Positions 13,868 to 14,620 of a DNA stretch of 14,620 bases are shown piece by piece. The position numbers and the translations under genes were made by a program. The notes beneath the pieces are model-generated. The model did no database searches, was not told where the DNA came from, and saw only the letters and a program-made list of their open reading frames with translations. The first letter of the stretch is position 1. Each line of letters opens with the position of its first letter. Source of the stretch: Roseovarius sp. (GTDB lineage Bacteria > Pseudomonadota > Alphaproteobacteria > Rhodobacterales > Rhodobacteraceae); NCBI GenBank assembly GCA_021767845.1, contig JAASSQ010000050.1:1-14620 (forward strand). The letters run 5' to 3'.

Positions 13868-14620
13868 ATGACAAAGGTAACGGATCAGACTCTTATCGAC
13901 CGGCTGGCGAACGCTGCCCGCGAGGGCCGGATTTCGCGGCGGTCTTTCATGAACTACTCGATGGCGGCGGGCCTGACGGCCTCGGCCGCGACCGGTCTCT
14001 GGACGACCCAGGCCAAGGCACAGCCGACACGCGGCGGCACCTTCCGCCTTGGCGCGCATGACGGCAACACCTCGGACACGCACGATCCCGGCACCTACGT
14101 GACCTTCTCGATGATCCAGGTCGCGCACACCTTCCGCAGCTACCTGACGCTGATCGAGCCCGACGGCTCGCTCGGGCCGGACGTGGCTACCGAATGGTCG
14201 GCCACCCCGGACGCCAAGGAATGGACCTTCAAGCTAAACGACCGGGCCACGTTCCACAGCGGCGGCAAGGTGACGGCGAACGATGTCATCGCGTCGCTGA
14301 ACCACCACCGGGGCGACGACTCGACCTCGGCGGCCAAGGCGCTGCTGTCGGATGTCGAGGACATCACCGACAACGGCGATCATTCGATCACCATCACGCT
14401 GGGGTCGGGCAATGCCGACCTGCCGTGGCTGCTGACCGATTATCACCTCGCGATTTGCCCGGCCAATGACGATGGCAGCATCGATTGGAAATCGGGCGAT
14501 GGCTGCGGCCCCTACCGGATGACCAACGCCGAGTTCGGTGTCGGCTATTCGTTCGAGCGTCACGACGACTGGCACCTGGACGGGGCCTATTTCGACGCGG
14601 TCGAGATCACCGTGCTGAAC
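13868..14620 (+). CDS. ABC transporter substrate-binding protein, family 5, Tat-exported (5' part)
   Basis: The first 251 residues of a periplasmic solute-binding protein of the peptide/nickel/opine class (SBP family 5). The gene runs off the right edge. ATG 13868 follows AGGGAG (13857-13862). The N-terminus carries a twin-arginine signal: SRRSFM at residues 23-28, a mildly hydrophobic stretch, and AKA before QPT as the likely cleavage site near residue 51. The mature part has family features: GGTFRLGAHD, the LIEPDGSLGPDVATEWSATP segment, the WTFKLNDRATFHSGGKVTAN block leading into DVIASLNHHRG, and GCGPYRM. The Tat signal suggests the protein folds before export. The substrate cannot be inferred, and permease and ATPase genes would be expected beyond the window. 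Confidence 0.92.
   Translation, partial: MTKVTDQTLIDRLANAAREGRISRRSFMNYSMAAGLTASAATGLWTTQAKAQPTRGGTFRLGAHDGNTSDTHDPGTYVTFSMIQVAHTFRSYLTLIEPDGSLGPDVATEWSATPDAKEWTFKLNDRATFHSGGKVTANDVIASLNHHRGDDSTSAAKALLSDVEDITDNGDHSITITLGSGNADLPWLLTDYHLAICPANDDGSIDWKSGDGCGPYRMTNAEFGVGYSFERHDDWHLDGAYFDAVEITVLN

Noticed and set aside
13608..13871. An 87-codon plus-strand frame before the substrate-binding protein
   Set aside because: No convincing ribosome binding site or domain. It runs across the terminator-like repeats into the start of the real gene in another frame.

Overview
The window is chromosomal DNA of a high-GC alphaproteobacterium, most likely Rhodobacteraceae (Roseobacter group). The evidence is the order of the ribosomal-protein genes, the SecY, RpoA and short-LID Adk sequences, the absence of rpsD, rpmJ, infA and map from their enterobacterial places, and a degP-like plus rarA pair directly after rplQ. 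The taxon is inferred from gene order and protein sequence, not from a database search.

Layout. Positions 1-4010 hold the first part of the spc operon on the + strand: rpsQ (3' end only), rplN, rplX, rplE, rpsN, rpsH, rplF, rplR, rpsE, rpmD. Spacers are mostly short and have clear Shine-Dalgarno sequences. Positions 4011-5222 break the operon. They hold a terminator-like hairpin, a pair of tandem perfect hairpins, a minus-strand gene for an exported von Willebrand factor A (VWA) protein, a 12-bp inverted repeat and a good sigma70-type promoter. The operon then resumes with rplO, secY and adk (5223-7749). A 442-bp gap carries a second promoter and a structured leader, followed by the alpha operon rpsM, rpsK, rpoA, rplQ (8192-10699), which ends at a strong intrinsic terminator. 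Downstream are a two-PDZ DegP/DegQ-type periplasmic protease and the replication-associated ATPase RarA (10861-13558). After a 309-bp gap comes the 5' part of a Tat-exported family 5 ABC-transporter substrate-binding protein (13868 to the end).

How it works together. The first 10.7 kb supplies ribosomal proteins, the Sec channel, adenylate kinase and the RNA polymerase alpha subunit. The protease and RarA form a two-gene stress and maintenance unit. The last gene starts a nutrient-uptake system.

Most unusual signals. (1) The spc operon is split by an antisense gene for a secreted VWA protein with a complete MIDAS motif, and a replacement promoter precedes rplO. (2) The rpoA-rplQ spacer has three TTCGTACNAA sites spaced 32 and 31 bp apart, about three helical turns each. 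The middle one is a perfect 14-bp palindrome. (3) Two 10-bp-stem, 3-nt-loop hairpins are packed 1 nt apart at the edge of the VWA insertion. (4) Several of the longer spacers in the ribosomal operons carry perfect or near-perfect GC-rich hairpins without U-tracts. I see no CRISPR array, tRNA, rRNA or recognisable insertion sequence.
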